Below, piece by piece: positions 13,901 to 24,900 of a DNA stretch of 64,000 bases. The translations under genes were made by a program, and so were the position numbers. Numbering within the stretch: the first letter of the stretch is position 1; each line of letters begins with the position of its first letter. Under the pieces are notes generated by a model that did no database searches, was not told where the DNA came from, and worked only from the letters and a program-made list of their open reading frames with translations. The stretch lies in contig CM024174.1 of NCBI GenBank assembly GCA_013433145.1, forward strand, positions 9,270,336-9,334,335, read 5' to 3'. This stretch comes from Ascaris suum (taxonomy: Eukaryota > Nematoda > Chromadorea > Rhabditida > Ascarididae).

Positions 13901-15134
13901 TTCCGCCCATTTCTATCGCTTTCCCTTTGGAATTGAAGCCGTTTTCAGCGTTGCGTCGGAAACGGAAAATTGATTGGGCATTCGGCTCAATTCTGCGTTC
14001 CTTAACTGACCGGACGCTTCCACGTTACTCCCTAACTCCAGACCCCCTTCTTTGGAAAGAAAAGTACAAAAAGGACTTGTTGCCAGCCGGTTGGTATTTG
14101 TGCACAGATAACAAATTATTCAACGAACTGACCATAATCGCTCGCAAAAGAAAAGGCCATAAGCACCAACGAGGTTTCATTTCAAGAAACAACCTAGTTC
14201 ATTAAGAGAATTCATCACAGTCATGTCGTCAGTCGGTCACCTCAAAACTGACACAGTTGGTCGTTTCTTTCGAGGCAGCAGAGGGGAAAATAACGTTACA
14301 TAAACGCAAGCTGAATAAATATTAGTAAAATGCGAGCATATGCACGTGTTGCCGACTGTAAGTTTTCCTGATTTCCCACCATCTGAGATGTCTTGTCTCA
14401 TGATAAACCGCAACGCACGACAGTGAATGCAACATCCACTTTTCTACGGCTTCTCTTCGTGCCATGTGATCCTCTCACTGCGTAGGATAGTGGGTCACAG
14501 TCATAGGAAGAGGGGATGGAAGGTGGAGGAAGGGAAATGGGGTGGCGGTCGGAGAAAGCAAGAAACACGAATTCAGGAATTCCTTAACCGTACACTCGTT
14601 GGTAACTATTACTTAGGTCTGAACAAACACATGACGCATTTACGTTTCTAGCCAGAAAACCACCAACATTTACATTATTATCCTAATCCATCTGCAACAT
14701 TTAGCGAGAAAACTTCCAGAAATGCTATTTATGCCCGAAATAATTTCCCGTTACTCCATTTAAATACAGGTAATTCATTGTCGCATAAAGCTCTTTAAAA
14801 AACTATCACTTATTGCATATGATATTGCTACCTGAGAACGTGGCATTCTCATGCAAAATAGTTCCAGTGTACCATGTTCCCATAAATTACGACGTTGTAT
14901 AAAGGAAAAGGAAAAAGTAAGTCAAAGGAGGATATCTTACAACAATCGGCTTGGCAGCTAAAGTTGCAGGAGTGGGATTTGCTGCTGCAGCAGAGGCCGC
15001 TTGCGATGATGATTGAGAACGTGATGCGTTCTTTGACGTGGCTAGCCCCTTCTTCTTTGTGCATTGTGATAATAATGCAACAACTAATAGCACAGGTAAG
15101 GTGTTCAAGAACAAAGTTAATGTAATTGACGAAT
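10979..15134 (-). CDS. Lys/Pro/Ala-rich protein with hydrophobic N-terminus (5' exon missing)
   Basis: Six minus-strand exons with matching phases: 15134-14941, 13859-13713, 12789-12743, 11660-11600, 11555-11516 and 11169-10979 (stop). They give at least 225 residues. The first recognisable exon encodes a hydrophobic segment (LNTLPVLLVVALLSQC) followed at once by TKKK, then an Ala/Ser/Pro stretch. This looks like a signal peptide, lipobox-like Cys or signal anchor. The middle is acidic and basic with polyproline (PPSPPPPQPP). The fourth exon ends LGNLDFIAK, and the C-terminus is acidic (TLDDELDDAI). The initiator ATG must lie in an unidentified exon above 15134, since the hydrophobic exon begins at a TTTGCAG acceptor in phase 2. 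The last acceptor (GATGAG) is weak, so that junction is the least certain. I do not recognise the family. A small secreted or membrane-tethered, largely disordered protein is the simplest reading. Confidence 0.6.
11325..11442 (+). repeat. Dispersed repeat R1, copy 2
   Basis: A diverged copy of the repeat at 10666-10784, sharing GAGAAAGGACTGAGTAAA, GGGGATGGATAGAA and the terminal GACAGCCT. It lies within the last intron of the minus-strand gene at 10979-15134, while copy 1 lies just beyond that gene's 3' end. Confidence 0.7.
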
Positions 15135-16523
15135 CTGCAAACGACAGATAAAATAAATACGCATTGAAGACAACCTGTCATTCTAAAGTTCGTGTTCACT
15201 TCACAGAATCACTGCACAAAGGGGTGCCGGGAGTTATCCATTCGCATAACGAATTTTATAAAAAGGTATAGGAAGAGGCAGGAAACGGATTTCTTTCCGC
15301 TAATACGAAAATAAATTCGTACACTATCGTGGATAAATGCGGCGCACTTGATCCGATAAACTGCGATGAGGCATGAAAAAATGCAGTCCGTTTGATTTGT
15401 TGTTTGCTGCAGTTATCTGCCTGACGTCTGGCGTACACACATGAATTAATGTCGAAATTCTCCCTCCAGTAAACAGCATTCCTATTGTTGAAGAAGAGCG
15501 ATAGTGCAATAATGCTTGGCAAGCGCACCTGGTGTGCAGATGGCGGCAGGCAACTATCTGTGATCAAAGATATGCATATTATTTTCACTAATCAAAGGGG
15601 AGATGTGATATTCTATGTTCTATCAAGATGCAATACATAGTTTTAGCGTTTTTGCAAAGTTAAGCCTAGCGCATTTTTCGGCTGCTGCATTTGCACATGT
15701 TCCGTAAGAGTGGCCTCTACCTTCCACCACCTCATGGGTGTGTAGTTGAAGGTTAACAAGTTGATCTCAGTCTATATTCTCACTCAAGCTTAGCTCAAGC
15801 TCAAGTAAGCTCAGTCAGGTGATTACAGTTAGCTGAAAATTAAGCCGCTCGAGGTTTTCAATATGTTGTTGTGTGATATGATATAAGCTCAATGCTTGTC
15901 ATCAGCAGCTTTTGCACATATATTTTTCAAAGTCGAATATGTTTCTCAGTCACTGCATCCAATACGGCCGTTAATGAAATGATCATTATCATTTCGCATA
16001 TTTTGATCGCATTGGTGCAGTGGGTCTGTACATAGAAACACGCAGGATGACGGGCAGGCAAACAGACAGACAGCGGACAGTTGCAATATATGTAGGAATA
16101 AAAAGCTAAAAGCACAAAAAGAAGAGCGATCAGAAGGCAGTGATAAGCTGTAAAGCGCCAAGTCAGTGGTGGTGGCATTAAGTTTAGGATTGCAGTTATG
16201 TCCTAAAGACGGCCAATGGTGGGCGTCTTCATCTCTTAGGTGGGCGAAAGTTCGCAAGAAATTCTAACCGGATAAAGGAGCGATTTCGAAGGAAGTTACC
16301 TATCTGGTGAGTTGATGGGAGGGGCTGAATGGATGAGAGATTTTTTTTCAGTGAAATCTGTGAAATTATGTGAGAAAGAACCACGCACTATGCAAATCCA
16401 ATTGAAGTAAATTACATTTGTTTATCCACATATATCTCCGAGGTCTGCAAATTACATCCATTCACATACCCAAGGATATGTTATATCAAATAAGTCACCT
16501 ATGCATCATACGGGTAGGTATGC

Positions 16524-16676
<153 letters not shown>

Positions 16677-17025
16677 TTTACACAGGTTTCAGAATCACTT
16701 TCTAGATTACCGCTGAAAATCGCTTTGTAGTGCTTATAGTTACGAATTTTCCTGTCTACTGGTTCTTTGTCGCTGCTCCTGACTCCTCGTTCCACTGTGT
16801 ACGGTTCTCAAACGCTCACGGGATAGCAGGAAGAGAACCGCCTTCTGCTCTGGGGAGCGACTCTCATCTTGGCAACCCGAGAGGGTCTCTTAACGTACGC
16901 TTTTATTTTAAATTGCATAGACGAAATATTGTGCAGTCTTGCAAAATACTACAAGATATGAGAAATGAGGAGGTACCTGGAGTCTGATCCATGATTATTC
17001 TGGAAGAATCGATGAAATCCATCAC

Positions 17026-17130
17026 GAAGAAGCCGGTGCACATCACAACTTTAATGCAGATCGATATAATAAAAAAATGGTTGTCGAGACTCAACGAAGA
17101 GCCGACCACCCTCCGTAGTTCAAAACTGCG
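17026..17130 (+). repeat. Dispersed repeat R2, copy A
   Basis: About 105 bases closely matching 28276-28378, including TTGTCGAGACTCAACGAAGA and GCCGACCACC. Both copies lie in non-coding DNA about 11 kb apart in the same orientation. This is probably a fragment of a genome-wide family. Confidence 0.85.
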
Positions 17131-19173
17131 AAAATGATTGTTAGTTTCAGGTTAAGCTCGTCTGTGCGCCGTCACCGTGAAGAATATTCCTGATCGGCTG
17201 AGAGGAAATTAAATACACTTTTATTGGGAATAGGCAAATAGTTTAGTGCTCATTTCCTTGCTGGTATCCGATCGATCGTTTTTATTAGGATTACTCGGAA
17301 GGGGGCAATTACTAAATCAGATGGTTTCCTCTTTTATCAATTCTGTAATTGGTGATACCCTGGCAAATTTTACACACATGACGTCTGTAAAGAGTGCTGA
17401 AACTTTGAATGGATGAATAAAAACACGGAAGATTTGCCCAGCTTGTGTCGCTCTAACACTGCTTATTAAATTTTGGTGCATTCGGCAACGTTTTTGCTCG
17501 GGCAATATTGGCGCTATCGATACGAATATGGAGAACTATGATGAATAGCAGCTCAGAGCCATGAAAGTAGCTATAGTTCACATAACTGAGCCTTGAACAA
17601 AGGTTTGGCATTAACTAATGAATGAATGCGGACTTTGTAGCGTTCTACTCTATGAAACGCAGTCCCGAAAGAAGAGCTTGGCAGAACGCTCATTACGTTT
17701 ACTATTTCAGTGAAAATTTGAGCCAGTTGGTAGAAACGGAGCACTTATGTCAACGGCACATAATGAAAACATGCAGATTGTTGCGGCATGAACTAATCTC
17801 TAAATTTTAAAAAAATAGAAGACATAAACGAAGTGTCTCATGAAGCAAGCTTACGGGTTCGGATATTTCCGGCTATAATATCCATCTAGTGCCATAAACA
17901 AGCGAGCACAGCTATGCCGCGTTTGTCAACGATGAAGCTGATCGTTCGAGGCGGAAACAGTGTTGTGGCGGTGGTACAATTCGAGACCGTAGAGTTTATC
18001 GGCTAAGAAATCTGACGGATATAATGGATATCATTGATTTAACTCAAAAAACCTCTTTAAAGCACTTTTAGTTGGTGCATGGATCAGAACCATAATAGCA
18101 TTTAAAAGCAGAAAATGATTTGCATAAGTTTTGCACGGTTGCAGTTTTCATCTTGTACTGGTCGAGTACAGAAAAATTGGTTTTATGGCGATTTCGTAGG
18201 AACTAGAGAAGCAATTAAAATATGAGCTATTGTTTTCTACGTATTTTGTTTGTTGTTAGTAGTGAGATGCGGTTTATCTATTATACAACAATATTGACCG
18301 GACTAACCTTCATTAGTCCCTTGACCCTCATCACTCCACATCAACTGACCAATGCCTTCTGAAGTCGTACATATGGGAAAGTATATTATTGGGCATTCAA
18401 TACTGAATGAGTGAGAGGCAAGACGATCAGCAGTGATCGATGGAGGTATGTTTTACCTGCTTGTTCTGTATTCCAGCGTAGTGGTTATGCTGTTGCGAAT
18501 AAAGATAACAGGAGAAACAACGACCTAGGAGACCTTGAGGCTCTAAGTCAACACCCCGGAATCGTTATTCGATCTGTCAAGCTTCTTGTGGCGAGCGTTT
18601 TGGTTCAAACAAACATATCCGAAGAAGCAGCGCGGACGAAGACTACCTTCGAGGAAGCACCTGGCTTACCCAATAGATCTTCTCGCAGCCGAGGCTAACG
18701 TCAAATTTTTGAAAACAAAATATGTCACAAAAATGCATGCAATTTCTTTGCATCTTTAAGTGTCTGTAAGACCTCTTCAAGCTGTTCGATCAAAGTAAAA
18801 GATGGTGTAAGCGGTGAACCTGAGATGCACATTATACACAGAGAGACACACAAAAAGACATTACAATTTCATCAATTACCGACAAATAAAACACCTCGAG
18901 GGATTTATAAAACCGCACAGGTAGTGCAAATGACTACGACACATGGCAGTCGAGGAGAAAATGGCAAGCAGTTTCAGTCTTGACTGAAATCTTTAAAACG
19001 GAAAGCATTTCAAAGCTGATTTTCAATGCATAAGTTCCCATTTCCGAGCTTTTTTGGAAGTTCACATCTCATGGCCAGAAGGATTACGCAGTCTTTCGAA
19101 ATACATGTCTTCAATACTGACATTTTCCCGATAGCCTGAACCTACAAAAAAGCCTCAGAATTAAATGTATATC

Positions 19174-19247
19174 TTATCGGGGTGGGGCATAGCAATTCGG
19201 AGCCCATAAATATGTTGGCTCCGAATTGCTATGCCTCACCCCGATAA
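19174..19247. repeat. Long hairpin, 31-base arms, 12-base loop
   Basis: The left arm 19174-19204 and right arm 19217-19247 are reverse complements with a single mismatch (GGTGGGGCAT against GGTGAGGCAT). The loop is CATAAATATGTT. The arms are relatively GC-rich for this region. It may be the tip of a foldback element or a recently palindromised sequence; transcription on either strand would give a stable stem-loop. Confidence 0.9.
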
Positions 19248-20229
19248 AAGCTGAAAAACACACCACTCATCGATCGTTTTTTCGCTTACTACGAGCGTGG
19301 AGGGACACTCATCTCCCTGACAAATCTGCGTACGCTTTAATCGGAATAAGCACGCTGTAAATGTCGGATTCTTCGGGCTGCAAAATATCACACGGTGTGG
19401 TCTGCCCTCAGGGAACATCAAACAGCTTTGATCCCCGCGGGACGACGTACACGAAAAATTGGCAGCGGTGTGCATTCATTCCTCGAACGTGCTATAACTT
19501 GAATTGCATCAGTAGATGCTATCAAGCCAAAGCTTGATGGATTGATAAGAAACAGCAGCCATTTTCGTAACGTCTTCCAAATGTTTCATCCGTCGCGAAT
19601 TTAAAGATATTCGGTGTTTTCCAGACGCTGGCTCCGACGCAACATGTAAACAGTTCTAACACTCGAAACACTTGCCGAACTCGAGACTTCCGTGGAATCT
19701 GAGATTCACAATATACCACTGAGCGAAACATGAGTACCCGGAGCGTGGCTTCTTCCGTAATGAGGAGTCTTCGTGCTTCGTGCAACAAGCGAGCACCACA
19801 ACTTGTTACTTTCTTTACCGGTCTTGCCAGCATGACGTCATTAAGGGTGAAAGCATCGCAAATTGTCCATGTGTAAGGCAATGCATACCATTTGCTAGGT
19901 GTAAAAAAAACAACGAAAGGGAATCCTTTTATTTCCGAAATATGCAAATTATTGTTGGCCGGTGAAATAAATCGATAATGATGGCGCATCCAACGTTTCT
20001 CTTCAGAAAAAATCTGTTATTTGATTAAATTATGCTCAACATACTAGAACAACTCCAGCAACAGGTAATTCCGAATTTTTAATTTCTGTGGCTGAAATAT
20101 ACTTAAACAATAATGCAAATTTATCAATGCCTTACTATTTGACTCTTGCAGAAATTGATCTGGCATATATATTTTCAACAACAACGAATTATATAGCGAA
20201 AAAAAAGACATTAAAGATGACAACTAGAA

Positions 20230-21308
20230 TTATTCCATCTTTTGCGGTATCACACTTTCAACATTCCTATCGGATATAAACATCATTTTTATGCAACTGC
20301 TGAGAGTGCTCATTTCGAAATCGTTCGATGAGATATAAAACGACTTTCGATAGAGAAGATTATAAATTCCGCTTAAAATATTCCAATTTGCTAAATATTG
20401 ATAAGCGGCATATCGGTTGATCGGGAATCGTTCATATTCGATAATAGTAGCAAGAAGATGATCGCCGTTATGAGCGTTGCTGACGACATCGAATGCATTC
20501 ATTGCTTCAAGAATTACATCTATACTCTGTCGCATGTTTATTTCAAACGTGCTCTTGTTATCACTGAAAACCGTTCAAACGAGATGCGTCTTCGAATTCT
20601 CCACCTTTGCTGTTCTTAGAAGTTTTTTGTGCCTATATCCGCTTCTGATGTTTATAAAATATTCTCTTTTGAATTCTTTGAATGCGTTGAAATCTTGCAG
20701 CGAAAACAAACGGATCGATGCAAAGGGAATAATTCACATCCGTGCGAACACGAATTGTTTGGCGGTGAAGAAGTTATGGCGCAACTCTAAAAGGCTTCTG
20801 ATTAACTGAGCCGAGGGATCGGTGGAAGGTCTAGTCAAACGTTGTTGTTTAAGGTTGCTGTCAGTTAGGATGATCTCCACTGTTGTTCACTTAGAGGCCG
20901 GGTACTTGCTTTCTCGCATTCCCTCCTCCGCTCACCACCGATCCAGCGATTGGAGAATTGCCCGCAGGCCCATCTCGACTTTCAGAGGATGTTGAGGGTC
21001 GTCGAAGAAAACAAACGAGGAGAAAACGAGTGCAAAGCGTATCAAGACAAAACAGACACCATAATTTCGAATAGATAACTATTAGAATTAGAGCTAGGGA
21101 TTTGTGTGCGTTTAATGTAGACGGTGGAGTAACTTCTTACATCAACTTCATTCTTATCGGTCAATTTCGACAGTTACTGCTGTCTAAACGTGCCATAGAG
21201 TTTACGTCTACTTAACGTGGATTTCACTTTCATTTTTCACCGACAACATTATCATGGAAGTGGTCACGAATTTTGTCGCCATATGAACATCCAGCGCCGT
21301 TCAGTATT
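20230..21308 (-). CDS. Unrecognised minus-strand gene (partial model)
   Basis: Three consecutive exons fit in phase: 21308-21241 (acceptor CTTGCAG, reading ILNGAGCSYGDKIRDHFHDN), 20879-20738 (reading includes SAQLIRSLLELRHNFFTAKQ) and 20563-20230 (acceptor GGTTTTCAG, ends TAA; includes SIDVILEAMNAFDVVSNAHN). Together they give about 180 residues of ordinary globular-looking composition. A further upstream exon may end at about 21573 (donor AAG|GTTACG, phase 2; reading includes FENRLLKLHNQFEKTKVQQQ), but I found no acceptor or start for it. Competing frames in that stretch hint at a frameshift. The gene would be transcribed away from the transferase at 22000, sharing an upstream region. I cannot assign a family. 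Confidence 0.45.
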
Positions 21309-21989
21309 CTGCAAGAAAAGGTGCAGTATCTTTATAAATACCAAAAGAAGAGGTAGCGCATCTGGAATTCATCATTAGCGATTGGTTCATTCGATGAGGA
21401 TTGAGCTGAACGTTCCAATATATGGGCTTTTCTCCGTTCTCTGTCGAATGTTACAGCGAGAGATAAGCTCATCTGCCATCGAGAGTTTTGCCACTGTGCT
21501 TTCTATTGCGTTATAAGTAATCAGCCTACTATTCGCTGCCTTTCCAATTTTCTGTTTGCTTGGCGGGCACGTAACCTTATCTGCTGCTGGACCTTTGTTT
21601 TTTCAAATTGGTTGTGGAGTTTTAATAAGCGATTTTCGAACGTTGCCGTTGGAAAAAAACCGACATATGCGTCCCGTGATTTATTTCAAAGTTTGATATC
21701 ATGTTCGAGTATGCGGTTGATCGCGAACGTCGTGTAGTACCAAATTATCAGGAAATGGGAGATGCAATTTTTGGAATTTAACTCTACTGCTAAAAAACTG
21801 CTTTTGGACTACTGATGCTTAGACACTGCAGTTTGCACCATATTTGTCAAGTGTCCAGATTATTATGATCTTTATGACTAATATACCTGTTTTTACTCCG
21901 TCTAAAACGCCTTTTTGTTGCATTTGATAGTGGAACGTTTGTGCTCGCTTCTTTTATATTTTCTAATCAACTGTGACCATTGAAAATGT

Positions 21990-21999
21990 TTTTTTGCAG
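21990..21999 (+). promoter_or_regulatory. Probable trans-splice acceptor directly abutting the ATG
   Basis: TTTTTTTGCAG ends at 21999 and the start codon occupies 22000-22002. If a spliced leader is added here, the message has no gene-encoded 5' UTR. Confidence 0.6.
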
Positions 22000-24900
22000 A
22001 TGAGAATATTGCTGCGTGCGCGGAACTCACTTCTCTCTAGCACAACGTCATTTGCATCCCATAAACGAAGGCGACCATCAACATTGAAAGTCGTTGAAGT
22101 AGAGCAAAAGAATTTGGCTAGCGAAGAGCCTTTACGCATTCCATCCACCTCGGGTACTTCCACGGATTTTGTTGACTTCGTGCTTGATAAGTATAGGAGC
22201 GAGCTGCAGCAACTCTCAGTCAGCCTGAAGAAGCACGTAGAAGCCGATAGAGCAGGCCTTCAGAAGGTTCGCCTCTTTTTTGAATGGTTTGTTTCGCTAA
22301 TTTGATGTATGATTATCTTCGATTCTTTTCTTATGTGTTTGAGATTTCGAGCGTTCATTTTTACGAATGTCATTATAAAGAGAGAGAGAGAGTCAGAAGT
22401 GGCTTGCTGCTTATATTGGTCCTCGTAGAGTTTGGAAGAGGGGAAAAGGGTCGAATTGAAAAGGTTGGGAAATTTCCAAATTTAGTAGCAGACAACATTG
22501 CATCACACTGCCTTTCTGGACTATGTCATGAATGGCTTCAGTGCAAAATGCACTACTGCTTCCCCACAATGCCCGGCATCTTTACCCAGACTTGAAAAGG
22601 CTTCAGTCCTTCGAAACTGGAGAGAGTGTGCATGTGGCATCAGAAGCTTGATCTGCTTGTAACCTGCCTGTGTGGTTTACTTCATGGTCTTCCTTAAATT
22701 TACTCGCTATGCATTGCTTTTCTCTAGATAATGCGCTTACCTAGCTCCTGCAGTGTTGGAAACTCCTTCCTTCCCTTCCTTCTGCAATAACAGGTCGTGA
22801 TTGACCTAAGGATTTCGCGGCTTGCACATAAAGCAGTAATGCCGATGAAAAACGGATTTTGCAACGAGCAAACAGCGTGCAGTATGTTGTGCATCATTCG
22901 CTTCGATAGTTCGAGTTCCTTTTTTTTTTCAGACGAGTGGACGACGCAAGCACATTTTGAACTGTTTGAGGAAAGCTTTGGTCGGAAGCAGTGATCGACT
23001 TGTTGTTCCAGTCGGATCGACAGGATCAGGAATTGCCGGACTAAATTCTGACCTCGATGTTGTGCTCATTTCGTCTTTGGATGCGGACAAAAGAGCAAGA
23101 ATGATGAAAAGCTTCTCAAACGAAAATTTTCGAACGTTTGTTTTTTATTCCTTAGTAATGCACTGAAGGAAGGTTTCATAAATACCTTTAGAAGCAGATA
23201 AGAAAGTAGCGGCTTATAAGGTAACTCCATTATTAGGAAATATTTGATGAAGGCTTCAATCTACGGCATTCTTTTCCTCTTTGACTTGCCCCCTCGTTTT
23301 GCCCGATGCCGCAGTGCTAGGGAAATAAGCACATCCTTGTGTGAGAACTGTGGGATTTCACTGCTGTTTTCTGCCATTGTGTTATAAATAGTTTACAGTT
23401 CATATATGAGGAAGGTGCAAAGTGCTGTGAAGGAGAATGACACTCGCAACGAGTTCGATTGGGAGAAATCGTTAATGTTATGGAAGGTACGCGTACCTGT
23501 CGTTCGGCTTTCTACACGAGTGGGCATCGATGTGGACATCCAATTCGATAACGAGCACTCCATACGCAACACCAACTTCGTTAGACATTGCGTTCAAGTA
23601 AGTCTGTGTTGAATTTTACAAGCTTTTGCAACACCTCAGAAGGCTGAAGATTTGGTTATACCATACACTTCAGTTAAAATCTCTAAAGCCTATCATGCCT
23701 TTCTTAATTTTTAGTTGAACTAGAGCTGAGAGGTCCTTCAGAAGCATTCGAAGCATTTCATCCACCGATTGAGTGATTATTTCACTCTTATTTTCAGTGT
23801 CGTTTCATTCTGTCGTGATTCTCTGTCCTCCACATTGTCGTATCTGTTAACTCATCTGCTCCATTTCATTGCTATATGAGTCGCTTAGAGCATTTTCTAT
23901 CAACTTTCGCTGCTAAACGACTGATTTTAAAATTGAGGTCGTCTAGGACGCAGATGCCATTATCTTCCTTGGAGGGGAGGATCAGAGTTGGGCTACATTA
24001 TCACGACACAAAAATAGCTTTGTCTGGATAGCAGTAGTGTTTGAGAGCCAAGGCTTTGTCGCCGTTTGCATCATTAACTTTTTTGTCTTTCTGCAAGTCT
24101 CATTGTCAAAGAACTATTCTTTGATGATCCAGCGTTAAGTGTGTTCGAGGGATGGAATGCTTCACGAATCTGAACTCCGAAGACTGACGTTGTTTATAAT
24201 ATGCAATAACCGAATTGCAGCAAGATGCACGTGTTTCATTGCTGAATGCGTGGGCACAGAGATGGATGATGGCGATGCGCTTGAAGAATAGCAGGATTGG
24301 CATGTTCTCGAGCTATCACACAACTATGCTCGCTATTCACTTCTTACAGGTGACTCAGTGAATTATCCCATAGGCAGCAGACCAGCCTGCAAGATGTTGT
24401 GATTAATTAGTAATATGGTTCAGTGGGTAGTTGACTTAAAGGAGCAGCAGTTGACTCGCAGGTAAACTTACCTTTATCCATAGTTGAGCTTATCTCCATC
24501 TGAATACGGGCTTACCATCATCCACTTGAAAGTAATACCCAAAACTCGCAACCCCATTTCGAGTTGAAGTCGACAAAGTTGAATCTGAAAAATAGCACGG
24601 AAACGTAAGGAAGAGAAAACAAAGATCGAAGAAAAAATCTTCGGATAGTGCCGTCAGAAGTCGATTCCGAAATGAAGTTCTTAGTTACATACGAAAATGA
24701 ATGGAGGAAGCAACGAATATAGTCCGAGTTCTTGTGTGAAGTTGGGATCGAAACAATTTTATTTAATCGAAAGTTAAAGTCTTAGGTTAATTTAGTATTG
24801 GAATTTAAGGTTCCAATCCCATTTTTCGATTGCAGCTTCAGGTTGCAGGCAGATTTACACTTTAACCTCTCTTTCGAAATATGCAGAGGGGGCTGTTTTC

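Noticed and set aside
19522..19989. 155-codon minus-strand open frame
   Set aside because: No recognisable motif, no splice partners, and it adjoins a hairpin/repeat region.
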